From Candidatus Aenigmatarchaeota archaeon (GTDB lineage: Archaea; Aenigmatarchaeota; Aenigmatarchaeia; QMZP01), in the NCBI GenBank assembly GCA_016202725.1, contig JACQOD010000022.1, forward strand, positions 1-13,588: a DNA stretch of 13,588 bases, in the 5' to 3' direction. Each line of letters begins with the position of its first letter. Within the stretch, counting starts at the first letter, position 1. Below are positions 6,688 to 12,573 of this stretch, one piece after another. A program made the position numbers and the translations under genes. Below the pieces are notes generated by a model. That model had not been told where the DNA came from, did not search any database, and was given only the letters and a program-made list of their open reading frames with translations.

Positions 6688-6793
6688 GGGGTCATAGGCT
6701 AGTGGCAGACCGGCCGGCTCCAGTCCTCGAGCGCAGACGCCTGCGGGCGGGCGATGAAACCGGCATGTGGGAGTTCGATTCTCCCTGACCCCA
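6688..6793 (+). tRNA. tRNA-Trp(CCA) with an anticodon-loop intron
   Basis: Acceptor GGGGTCA (6688-6694) pairs perfectly with TGACCCC (6786-6792), and the discriminator is A (6793). The anticodon stem GCCGG (6713-6717) pairs with CCGGC (6760-6764). The loop starts CTCCAG, putting CCA at 6720-6722, hence Trp. An intron of about 35 bases (6724-6758) lies at the usual 37/38 position. The T arm is GGGAG-TTCGATT-CTCCC with a 4-base variable loop. The D-stem (6697-6700 with 6708-6711) has a C-A mismatch. The intron holds a CGCAG/CTGCG hairpin. I find only a relaxed splice fold, with TCCTCG opposite CGATGA and one mismatch, not a canonical bulge-helix-bulge. It lies 5 bases after tRNA-Thr, probably on the same transcript. 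Confidence 0.9.
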
Positions 6794-6825
6794 TCCGGAG
6801 CAATGTTCCGTTGTCTGAGTCAATC

Positions 6826-6833
6826 CATAAAAG
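6826..6833 (+). promoter_or_regulatory. TATA-like box before the recombinase fragment
   Basis: CATAAAAG is centred about 26 bases before the ATG at 6855, the spacing seen for other leaderless genes in this window. Confidence 0.45.
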
Positions 6834-6854
6834 CTGGCATGGAAAGGCGATGAC

Positions 6855-6990
6855 ATGGACAACGGAGCAGAACTCTATCCAGATGTCTCCAAGAGCCTGG
6901 AGAGGGCAAAGGAGGTTGTGAGGGGTTCTCCATCCATCTATGAGGGCAACAAGAAGGCGCTTCTGGACTTCCTTCCTCGAGGAATCGAGC
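6855..6990 (+). pseudogene. Probable tyrosine recombinase N-terminal fragment
   Basis: The frame from ATG 6855 reads MDNGAELYPDVSKSLERAKE, then VVRGSPSIYEGNKKALLDF. The pattern LERA...V..S..I...NK..LLDF resembles the SAM-like N-terminal, core-binding start of archaeal XerA/XerD-type tyrosine recombinases. About 40 residues fit; the frame then loses similarity (FLPRGIEQIL) and runs into the promoter and start of the next gene. The catalytic domain is absent, so this is a remnant. It begins 62 bases after tRNA-Trp, and tRNA genes are frequent integration targets of such recombinases; an old integrated element that was lost would explain it. Assignment is by motif impression only; it could be an unrelated short helical ORF. 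Confidence 0.45.
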
Positions 6991-7054
6991 AAATCTTGCC
7001 TGCGCTCACAGCCAGCTTTCCTCTGCCACCGCGCTTTTTTTGGTCCATCCTACC

Positions 7055-7062
7055 TTTTTATA
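7055..7062 (+). promoter_or_regulatory. TATA box of the diphosphomevalonate decarboxylase gene
   Basis: TTTTTATA is centred 26 bases before the ATG at 7085, predicting a leaderless transcript that starts at the start codon. Confidence 0.7.
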
Positions 7063-7084
7063 GCTTCCCCCGCAACAACTACCC

Positions 7085-8083
7085 ATGGCGAACGAACGGA
7101 AGGCCACCGCCGTGGCGAACGCGAACATCGCCCTGGTGAAGTACTGGGGGAAGCGGGATCCTGCCCTCATCCTCCCCTACAACGGGAGCATGAGCATGAC
7201 CTGCGAGGGCCTCCAAACGATCACCACCGTGGCCTTCGCGGGCGAGGGCCAGGACGAGATCATCATCAACGACGACGAGTTGCGCAAGGACGAGAAGGAC
7301 ATACGGGGGCATTTGGACCGCATCCGGAAGCTTGCCGGCATCCAGGGCAAGGCCCGGATCGTGTCCGAGACGAATTTCCCCGTGGCCGCAGGCCTGGCTT
7401 CCTCTGCATCTGGCTTGGCAGCCCTCACCCTGGCCGCCGCAGCGGCCGCTGGCCTGCAACTCTCCCCCAAGGACCTCTCCATTCTGGCCCGCCAAGGCTC
7501 TGGCTCCGCCTGCCGCTCCATCCTGGGCGGATTCGTGGAGTGGAAGCGCGGCTCCCAGCCGGACGGCACGGACAGCTACGCCCTGCAGGTGGCGCCGCCG
7601 CAGCACTGGCCTGACTTCCGGATGGTGGCCTGCATTGTCTCGGACAAGGCCAAGCCCGTGGGTTCCCGGGCGGGCATGGCCCAAACGGTGGCAACGTGCC
7701 CCTACTACCCCCAGTGGGTCGAGACCGCCACCAAGGACCTGGAGACCGTCCGGCAGGGCATCCTCACGAAGGATTTCCTGGCCGTGGCGGCCGCCGCGGA
7801 GTTGAACGCCCTGAAGATGCACGCCACCATGATGACCACGACCCCGCCCATCATCTACTGGACCCCGGCGACCCTGGAAGTTATGCACGCGGTCCGGGCC
7901 TGGCGGGAGGAGGGCATCCCCGCCTACTTCACCATGGACGCGGGCCCGCAGGTCAAGATCCTCACCCTGGAGCCGCAACTGGCAGAGGTGGAGCGCCGGC
8001 TCTCCCAGCTGGAGGGCGTGGCCCGCACCATCGTCTGCACGCCCGGCCAGGGAGCCGCTCTCCAAGAGAAGCACCTCTTTTAA
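7085..8083 (+). CDS. mvaD: Diphosphomevalonate decarboxylase
   Basis: A 332-residue GHMP-family enzyme that converts mevalonate 5-diphosphate plus ATP to isopentenyl diphosphate, the last step of the classical mevalonate pathway for membrane lipid precursors. Hallmarks are intact: NIALVKYWGKRDP with Lys19 and Lys23, the phosphate-binding loop VAAGLASSASG at 100-110, GSACRSILGGF from 140, and TMDAGPQVK with the catalytic Asp285. Length is typical. The conserved Asp and the decarboxylase-type KYWGK block argue against the mevalonate 3-kinase or phosphomevalonate decarboxylase variants of some archaea. The start is set by a TATA box 26 bases upstream. No other mevalonate-pathway gene is seen in the window. 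Most archaea use the alternative phosphomevalonate route, so a classical decarboxylase is informative about lineage or transfer. Confidence 0.94.
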   Translation: MANERKATAVANANIALVKYWGKRDPALILPYNGSMSMTCEGLQTITTVAFAGEGQDEIIINDDELRKDEKDIRGHLDRIRKLAGIQGKARIVSETNFPVAAGLASSASGLAALTLAAAAAAGLQLSPKDLSILARQGSGSACRSILGGFVEWKRGSQPDGTDSYALQVAPPQHWPDFRMVACIVSDKAKPVGSRAGMAQTVATCPYYPQWVETATKDLETVRQGILTKDFLAVAAAAELNALKMHATMMTTTPPIIYWTPATLEVMHAVRAWREEGIPAYFTMDAGPQVKILTLEPQLAEVERRLSQLEGVARTIVCTPGQGAALQEKHLF

Positions 8084-8430
8084 CGTCCGCAGCCACAACA
8101 ACCGTCGCTAGGGAATCGACAGAAAATAATGATACCACAAACCCCATGGTCGAATTGGCCATCAGCAGGGTGGAAAGCCAGGCAGCTCCCAGCGGGAACC
8201 AGGGCCTGTTGAAGGGACGCTTCACGGTTGGGGGAACCCATGCAGCATGAAACATGCCCGAACCAGTAAAGCCGGTTAGGGTAATTCATGACGATCCCTA
8301 GCCACCACGACGCCGCGTCCTTTCTCCCCCTGAAACGCGGCGAGGTTGCCCGTACACGATAGGTCTCGGAAGGAAGTCGTGTCGATTCTATGGACTTGGC
8401 ACGGTGGTCCGGCTTGGAACCAATGCAAGC
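8084..8430. other. Gene-free stretch with several possible RNA hairpins
   Basis: No credible protein is seen on either strand. Between 8226 and 8382 there are successive complementary pairs: GGTTGGGG with CCCGAACC (8226-8233 and 8257-8264, one mismatch) around a GCATG-AAA-CATGC hairpin (8245-8257); GGTTAGGG with CCCTAGCC (8274-8281 and 8296-8303); CGCCGCGT with ACGCGGCG (8311-8318 and 8335-8342); and ACACGA with TCGTGT (8354-8359 and 8377-8382). A structured non-coding RNA is possible, but I cannot match it to a known family; SRP RNA and RNase P RNA signatures were not recognisable. Confidence 0.35.
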
Positions 8431-8437
8431 ATTTAAA
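8431..8437 (+). promoter_or_regulatory. TATA box upstream of the acidic mini-ORF
   Basis: ATTTAAA is centred about 26 bases before 8460, where transcription would start just ahead of the AAAAGGAGGTG Shine-Dalgarno at 8461-8471. No other TATA-like box lies between here and the HAD gene. Confidence 0.6.
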
Positions 8438-8475
8438 GCAGTAGTTGGATAGATACTCACAAAAGGAGGTGGCTC

Positions 8476-8535
8476 ATGGAACAAACATTCCGCCTAAATG
8501 GTGACGAGGAAGAGGAGGAAGACGAAGACCTCTAA
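8476..8535 (+). CDS. 19-residue acidic mini-protein or leader peptide
   Basis: An ATG at 8476 opens a 19-codon frame, MEQTFRLNGDEEEEEDEDL, ending TAA at 8535. The nearly all-acidic second half carries no recognisable domain. Its expression signals are the best in the window: a TATA box at 8431-8437 and a full-strength AAGGAGGTG Shine-Dalgarno (8463-8471) four bases before the ATG, whereas most neighbours look leaderless. A T-rich tract follows 10 bases after the stop. It could be a genuine micro-protein, or a leader ORF controlling the HAD gene 48 bases downstream, which has neither its own TATA box nor a Shine-Dalgarno. Function unknown. Confidence 0.55.
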   Translation: MEQTFRLNGDEEEEEDEDL

Positions 8536-8545
8536 TCCCACCCCC

Positions 8546-8560
8546 TTTCTTTCTTTTTCT
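8546..8560 (+). terminator. T-rich tract between the mini-ORF and the HAD gene
   Basis: TTTCTTTCTTTTTCT follows the mini-ORF. It may terminate or attenuate transcription before the HAD gene; being interrupted by C it is weaker than the pilin terminator. Confidence 0.45.
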
Positions 8561-8583
8561 GGCAGGGATCCCTTTCTTCTCAT

Positions 8584-9345
8584 ATGTCCGTTTCCCCCAA
8601 GGCGTTCATCCTGGATGTGGACGGCGTCCTGCGCGACTCCGCGCCCCCCGCCCTCGAAGGGATGAGCAGGGGCTTCGCGGCCTGCGGGCTGGATGCCCGG
8701 TTCTCCGTCAGGGACTACCGGACCATCCGCGCCGTGGGGAAGTACAACAACAGCCGCAACTGCATCGCCCTCATGCTCGCGCTCTACCGCGAGGGCAGGA
8801 AACCCGGGCAGTTCCTCCAGGGAGACCCGGAGAAACGGTTTGATGCGCTGGTGAGCGGGATCATCAGGCCGGAGGACCGCGACACCATCGAGCGCATCCG
8901 CAAGGTCTACAAGGACTTCTCCTACTCCCCGGAGGCAGGGGACTACGTCCGCATCCTCCCCAAGGTGCCGGAGGCCCTGCGCCTCCTGAAGCGCGCGGGG
9001 TTCGCCCTGGCAATCTGGACCAACTCCGGCAGGGCCACGGTGGAGCGGGACCTGGGGCCCCTGCTCGCGCGCTTCGCGCACCTCCTCGCGGGGGAGGACA
9101 CCCAGGTCAAGAAGCCCGATCCCCGGGGAATCTTCCTCGTCTGCAAGAAGCTCCATCTCCCTCCCGCGGAGGCAGCCTACGTGGGCGACGCCGCCGTGGA
9201 CATCCAGGCAGCCAAGGCAGCGGGGGCGGCCAGCATCGCCCTGACCTCCGAGGTCCCCGATCCCCGCCTGCTCCGAAGGGAGAGGCCGGACCTGGTCTTC
9301 CCGGACCTCTACCGCATGGCGAAGCACTTCTGCGCTGGCAGGTGA
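8584..9345 (+). CDS. HAD-superfamily phosphatase
   Basis: A 253-residue haloacid dehalogenase-type hydrolase, probably a small-molecule phosphatase of the phosphoglycolate phosphatase-like group. All four motifs are present: motif I FILDVDGVLRDS with nucleophile Asp11 and acid/base Asp13, motif II WTNSG with Thr146, motif III VKKPDP with Lys176/Lys177, and motif IV YVGDAAVDI with Asp202 and Asp206. Residues ~20-100 form a helical cap (C1 type). The substrate cannot be read from sequence. The ATG at 8584 starts right before motif I, and no Shine-Dalgarno or TATA box is near it, so transcription from the promoter at 8431 through the mini-ORF is likely. It lies upstream of Nudix genes, consistent with phosphorylated-metabolite housekeeping. 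Confidence 0.9.
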   Translation: MSVSPKAFILDVDGVLRDSAPPALEGMSRGFAACGLDARFSVRDYRTIRAVGKYNNSRNCIALMLALYREGRKPGQFLQGDPEKRFDALVSGIIRPEDRDTIERIRKVYKDFSYSPEAGDYVRILPKVPEALRLLKRAGFALAIWTNSGRATVERDLGPLLARFAHLLAGEDTQVKKPDPRGIFLVCKKLHLPPAEAAYVGDAAVDIQAAKAAGAASIALTSEVPDPRLLRRERPDLVFPDLYRMAKHFCAGR

Positions 9346-9366
9346 GGCCAAGCGAGAGGGCCCGGG

Positions 9367-9376
9367 CTTTTATATT
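9367..9376 (+). promoter_or_regulatory. TATA box of the tandem Nudix genes
   Basis: CTTTTATATT is centred about 25 bases before the ATG at 9396. It places the start at 9396, not at the in-frame ATG 9342 that overlaps the HAD stop. Confidence 0.7.
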
Positions 9377-9395
9377 CCCACCCCAAACAGCAGGC

Positions 9396-9800
9396 ATGCC
9401 CTTGACCCAGCATGCTACGGTCGCCATCCTGATCGAGCGGCGCGGGAAGATCCTGCTGATCCGGCGCGGCTACCCTCCTGAGAAGGGGTTCTGGGCTTTG
9501 CCGGCCGGCCACGTCGACCCGGGAGAAACCCCCTGGCAGACCGCGGTCCGCGAGGCCAGGGAAGAGATCGGCGAGACCGTCGTGGAGCGGAAGCCCCTCC
9601 TGCGGTTCGCCCATGATGCCAGGGTAGATCACCGCCACCGGGCCACGGTCTTTCGCGGCAGGCTGGTGGGGGAACCCCGGGCAGGATCCGATGCTGCAGC
9701 AGCCCAATTCTTCCGGAGGAGCGAACTCCCTGCGATGGAAATCACCCACTACACCAACCTCATCCTGAACGCCCTGCGGTACGGGAAGATCAGGGGATGA
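9396..9800 (+). CDS. Nudix hydrolase, first of tandem pair
   Basis: A 134-residue minimal Nudix hydrolase (ADP-ribose pyrophosphatase or MutT-like group), which cleaves nucleoside diphosphates linked to another moiety with Mg2+. The Nudix box is intact: Gly38, Glu44, then REAREEIG at 52-59 (AGHVDPGETPWQTAVREARE). It starts MPLTQHATVAILIERRGKIL. The substrate is uncertain; the FWALPAGHVDPGE block is common to ADP-ribose and NADH-type subfamilies. The start at 9396 is chosen from the TATA box. Its C-terminal part closely resembles the remnant at 11541-11722, indicating an old duplication. The stop is one base before the next Nudix gene, with which it forms a two-gene operon. Confidence 0.9.
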   Translation: MPLTQHATVAILIERRGKILLIRRGYPPEKGFWALPAGHVDPGETPWQTAVREAREEIGETVVERKPLLRFAHDARVDHRHRATVFRGRLVGEPRAGSDAAAAQFFRRSELPAMEITHYTNLILNALRYGKIRG

Positions 9801-9801
9801 T

Positions 9802-10290
9802 ATGGCAGAGGAAGTCTACGACGTGGTGGATGCGCAGGACCAGGTGGTCGGGCGTGCCACCCGCGAGACATGCCACCGCCAGGGGCTCATCCACCGGGCG
9901 GTGCATATCCTCATCTTCAACCCGCGGGGGGAACTCCTCCTGCAGGAGCGGTCCCAGGCGACGGGCACGTTCCCCGGCAGGCTGACCAGCTCCGCCTCCG
10001 GGCACGTGGCCGCGGGGGAGACGTACGAGGAGGCGTCCCGCCGGGAACTCCTGGAGGAGCTGGGGATTGCCGTCCCCCTCGAGCGGGTGGGGTTCGTTCG
10101 CAGTCACGATCCCGTACATATGCAGAACATCACGGTCTTCCGCGGCATAGCTGAAGGGCCATTTACGAAGGAGGACGCCAGTGTTGAGAAACTCACTTTC
10201 CTCCCGCTGGAGCAGGTGCGGCAATGGGTGCGCGCGACCCCGGACAAGTTCACCCCCGCCTGCAGGGCCGTGGTCGCGCTGCTAGGGTGA
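9802..10290 (+). CDS. Nudix hydrolase, YfcD/IPP-isomerase-like
   Basis: A 162-residue Nudix protein with the layout EEVYDVVDAQDQVVGRATRE, then HRAVHILIFNPRGELLLQER and the Nudix box Gly67-Glu73-RELLEELGI (81-89). This architecture is shared by YfcD-type Nudix hydrolases and type 1 isopentenyl-diphosphate isomerase. The isomerase's catalytic Cys in the block before the Nudix box is replaced here (LTSSASGHVAAGE), so hydrolase is the better call despite the mevalonate-pathway gene 1.7 kb upstream. It starts one base after the stop of the first Nudix gene; AGGGGATGAT ahead of the ATG may serve as a weak ribosome binding site. It ends convergently, 61 bases from the opposite-strand HAD-like gene. 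Confidence 0.88.
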   Translation: MAEEVYDVVDAQDQVVGRATRETCHRQGLIHRAVHILIFNPRGELLLQERSQATGTFPGRLTSSASGHVAAGETYEEASRRELLEELGIAVPLERVGFVRSHDPVHMQNITVFRGIAEGPFTKEDASVEKLTFLPLEQVRQWVRATPDKFTPACRAVVALLG

Positions 10291-10351
10291 AGGGATGCGG
10301 GGCAGCGGCCTGCTCTTGACACCACGCAACGCGCGTTGACGCGCGAGATGG

Positions 10352-11332
10352 TCAGAGTCCCCACGCTTGGCTTGCAGCGGCAAGTTGCTCCGCGAAGCCC
10401 TTCCGGGGCAGCACAAGCACGCCGCTATCCGGCTGGCGGGCGATGTCCAGGTCCCAGGGGAAGACGTAGCCGCCTTCCATGACCACCACGTGCGGGAAGC
10501 CTCCATCCTGGAGGGCGGCGACTTCCTTGGCGTCATACCGGTCATCCACCCGGACGACCCGCTCCCGCGGGATACTGAGTTCCTCGGCGATGCGCGCGAG
10601 CTGGACGACCTTGTCCCCGCCGCCCACGCTCTTGTCGAGGATGCGGCTGCGGGAGATGACGCACTTCTCGCCCTCCACGTCGCCGCGGGCCATCCGCCCT
10701 TCGGCAGCGTACTTGAGGCACAAGCTGTAGATGGAGGCTGCGTCCTTGGACGAGGCAAAGTAGGGGACGAACCCCCGGACGAACTCATCCGGCGCCCTCA
10801 GTTCCATGGTCTGCGCCAGGGCGCGCAGCTCTTCCACCGCATCCGGATACGGGGACTGCAATCCTTCCCAGCCCTCCCTGCCCATTGCCTGCAAACGGGC
10901 GCGCTCGCGGTAGAAGAAGCTGCCATCCCCCACCCCGAAGGCTTGCCAGTCGTCCGGATGCGCGGCCTTGAATTCGTGATAGAGGGCGATGGCGGGGGCG
11001 AACGCCTCCTTGTTCGTGGGGTCGGCGATCATCTGCAGGACGAGCTGCGGATGCGCAGTGATGACCTGCACGACCGGGAGATAATCGCCAGCCTTGGCCA
11101 CAAGGGGCCGCAGCAGGGTGAACGCCTGGTAGGGGGAGCTTTCCCGGATATCGCTGGTGAATTCCTTGGGGTCCACAATTCTCTGCATCCCCGCCCGCTC
11201 GAGGCCACCGGGACGCATCTCGTCATATGCCCCGAAGGCCTCCACCCCGCAGGCGATGGCTCCGTTGTTGACGATGCCCTCGAAACTGAATCCTACCCCA
11301 ACAGGCGGTTCAGGAGTATGCAATCGCGACAT
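10352..11332 (-). CDS. HAD-like protein with degenerate catalytic motif
   Basis: A 326-residue protein that keeps the HAD outline but not the nucleophile. Where motif I should read DxDG, the sequence is VGFSFEGIVNNG (residues 13-24): both aspartates appear replaced (Ser16, Glu18). A long helical insert (about 25-200) follows, then YFASSKDAASIY in the place of motif II, DKSVGGGDK for motif III, and RVVRVDDRYDAKE for motif IV with its aspartates intact. It may be an inactive relative acting as a binding or scaffold protein, or a phosphatase with altered chemistry. A TATA box 25 bases upstream makes the start leaderless. The gene lies between two Nudix loci and converges on the tandem Nudix operon. 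HAD assignment is by motif order only; the partner or substrate is unknown. Confidence 0.65.
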   Translation of the reverse strand: MSRLHTPEPPVGVGFSFEGIVNNGAIACGVEAFGAYDEMRPGGLERAGMQRIVDPKEFTSDIRESSPYQAFTLLRPLVAKAGDYLPVVQVITAHPQLVLQMIADPTNKEAFAPAIALYHEFKAAHPDDWQAFGVGDGSFFYRERARLQAMGREGWEGLQSPYPDAVEELRALAQTMELRAPDEFVRGFVPYFASSKDAASIYSLCLKYAAEGRMARGDVEGEKCVISRSRILDKSVGGGDKVVQLARIAEELSIPRERVVRVDDRYDAKEVAALQDGGFPHVVVMEGGYVFPWDLDIARQPDSGVLVLPRKGFAEQLAAASQAWGL

Positions 11333-11352
11333 GCACGAGATTATCGGGAAAG

Positions 11353-11361
11353 ATATTTATA
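11353..11361 (-). promoter_or_regulatory. TATA box, possibly bidirectional
   Basis: ATATTTATA on the plus strand (TATAAATAT on the minus) is centred 25 bases before the minus-strand ATG at 11332. The same near-palindromic box would place a plus-strand start near 11382, just before the MITE-like element and the Nudix remnant, so it may once have served both genes. Confidence 0.65.
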
Positions 11362-11387
11362 CTTTTCGAGGCATCTCCGGGTGTTAA

Positions 11388-11536
11388 GAGCCTATCCGGA
11401 AACCCCCGCCCGTGGGCACGCTCTTCATGCGCGCGAAGCGCGGCATGGCCGGATGGCCCCCGCATCCCGTCCGCTGTCCGACAGGGTTGGTGCGCTTCCT
11501 CAGAGGCGACGCCCATCCGAGTTTTCGGACGGGCTC
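11388..11536. mobile_element. 149-base MITE-like element
   Basis: The left end GAGCCTATCCGGAAAC and the right end, read on the other strand, GAGCCCGTCCGAAAAC match at 13 of 16 positions. Both ends are flanked directly by TAA (11385-11387 and 11537-11539), a plausible 3-base target duplication. Ends of this kind with a TNA target resemble IS5-superfamily elements (ISL2 group), which is a tentative link. The interior encodes no recognisable transposase, so movement would need one supplied elsewhere. It sits exactly where the N-terminal half of the Nudix remnant is missing. Confidence 0.6.
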
Positions 11537-11540
11537 TAAG

Positions 11541-11722
11541 GCCTCCCCTGCTACTATCGGCATGGTCACCGCCACCGCCTCCACACCTTCCGCGCGCGCC
11601 TGCCTGGGAAGGAACGGGCCGGCTCTGACGCCGCAGCAGTGCGCTGGTTCTCGAAGCGGGAGCTGCAGGAGGTCGAACTCACCCACTACACGAAGCGCGT
11701 CCTCAACTTCCTCCGGTATGGG
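11541..11722 (+). pseudogene. Nudix hydrolase C-terminal remnant
   Basis: This frame reads YYRHGHRHRLHTFRARLPGK, then ERAGSDAAAVRWFSKREL and VELTHYTKRVLNFLRYG. It aligns along its length with the end of the Nudix gene at 9396-9800 (AGSDAAAAQFFRRSELPAME, then ITHYTNLILNALRYG). The Nudix box and everything before it are absent, replaced by the MITE-like element, and the native stop is also missing, since the frame runs on into the 3' end of the opposite gene. It is therefore a broken paralogue, left by duplication followed by insertion or deletion. Confidence 0.75.
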
Positions 11723-11769
11723 ACCTCGACGCGCCGAAAGGCGGCAGAAGAATGGCATAGCCGCCGTAC

Positions 11770-12498
11770 TCATTCAGGCGGAGCGATACTGAATTCCTCC
11801 GCATTCCCTTCCAGAACGATGTCCCCATCCCGCTCCAGCGGCTGCAGCCCCTCCGCGGCCTCGATCATTTCCAGCAGCACCTGGCACGCCGGCGTGAACT
11901 CGCCGCGGCGGCGGAGGGCTTCGGCCAGTTGCAGGTAGCGGGGATTGCGGGCGTCCGCATCCTGCTGGTTGACCGGCTCGTTGAGGAGGTACCCGGCGAA
12001 GCGGACGAGTTTCCCCGCATACGCCTTGCCCGAATCCCGGTAGAAGACGTACACCCATTCATCCGGGCTGATGATCGCATCTACCTTGGGACTCCCGACA
12101 GGGCGCGCCTTCAGGAGGGGTGCAGCAGCCAGGTTCCCTATCACCTCAGTCCGCTGGTGCGTTCCCGATTCCGGAGGGATGTTCACCCCTGTCTCCTCCA
12201 AGACTTCCCGCCGGGCAGTGAAAGCGTGGGCAAAGAGGCCATACCGGTGCCGGGCAGCGATCTCCTTCATGCCTCCCCCCGGGATGACCAACTCCCCAGC
12301 GCGGAGGGGATCGGCCTTCTTGAAGCGCTCTGCGACGAGGAGCTCGCGGCCTTCGCCCTCGCCGCGGGGGACGTAGCCCCAGGAGACCGGCCTGTAGACC
12401 GCCTCGGCCATCGGCCGGAGGTCCGGGAAGGCGGAGGGAATCGAGATGGCATAGCGGGGATGCATGTGCAGGATTTGGGATGGAAGTTTTAAGAACAT
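11770..12498 (-). CDS. Divergent Nudix-domain protein
   Basis: A 242-residue protein with a Nudix signature: GELVIPGGGMKEIAARH (68-84) and REVLEETGV (97-105). The spacing is unusual. About 17 residues separate Glu79 from Arg97 where the standard box has 7 between them, so an insertion of about 10 residues splits the motif. The RExxEE core that binds metal is intact. Beyond it are VDAIISPDEWVYVFYR and a helical C-terminus (LAEALRRRGEFTPACQVLLE). Two starts fit: ATG 12498 with a TATA-like TTTTTAAA about 24 bases upstream, or ATG 12465 (MHPRYAISIPSAF) with CTTAAAAC 25 bases upstream. Substrate unknown. It converges with the Nudix remnant and is the last GC-rich gene before the AT-rich end. Confidence 0.75.
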   Translation of the reverse strand: MFLKLPSQILHMHPRYAISIPSAFPDLRPMAEAVYRPVSWGYVPRGEGEGRELLVAERFKKADPLRAGELVIPGGGMKEIAARHRYGLFAHAFTARREVLEETGVNIPPESGTHQRTEVIGNLAAAPLLKARPVGSPKVDAIISPDEWVYVFYRDSGKAYAGKLVRFAGYLLNEPVNQQDADARNPRYLQLAEALRRRGEFTPACQVLLEMIEAAEGLQPLERDGDIVLEGNAEEFSIAPPE

Positions 12499-12517
12499 TA
12501 TGCGGCAGCTGGCTTTG

Positions 12518-12525
12518 TTTAAAAA
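12518..12525 (-). promoter_or_regulatory. TATA-like box of the divergent Nudix gene
   Basis: On the minus strand TTTTTAAA is centred about 24 bases before ATG 12498. A second candidate, CTTAAAAC (12487-12493), is spaced for the inner ATG at 12465. Confidence 0.5.
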
Positions 12526-12573
12526 GCCCTTATTTGGGGCGACTTATTAAACAGGATGGGGAGATTTTAAACA

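Noticed and set aside
7079..8101. Minus-strand frame of 340 codons opposite mvaD
   Set aside because: Shadow of a fully conserved plus-strand enzyme; no domain and no promoter.
8226..8382. RNase P RNA or SRP RNA
   Set aside because: A GGAAGGAAGTC stretch looked suggestive, but the other conserved blocks of either RNA were not found on either strand.
8080..8484. Minus-strand frame of 134 codons in the gap after mvaD
   Set aside because: No recognisable domain, uneven Cys/Trp-rich composition, no ribosome binding site or TATA box at the right distance, and it would cover the promoter of the mini-ORF.
9802..10290. Isopentenyl-diphosphate isomerase
   Set aside because: Layout is similar and a mevalonate gene is nearby, but the catalytic Cys position is not Cys, so a YfcD-type Nudix hydrolase fits better.
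10367..11539. Plus-strand frame of 390 codons opposite the HAD-like gene
   Set aside because: The minus-strand frame has the leaderless promoter and HAD-like motif order; this frame is its shadow and runs through the MITE-like element.
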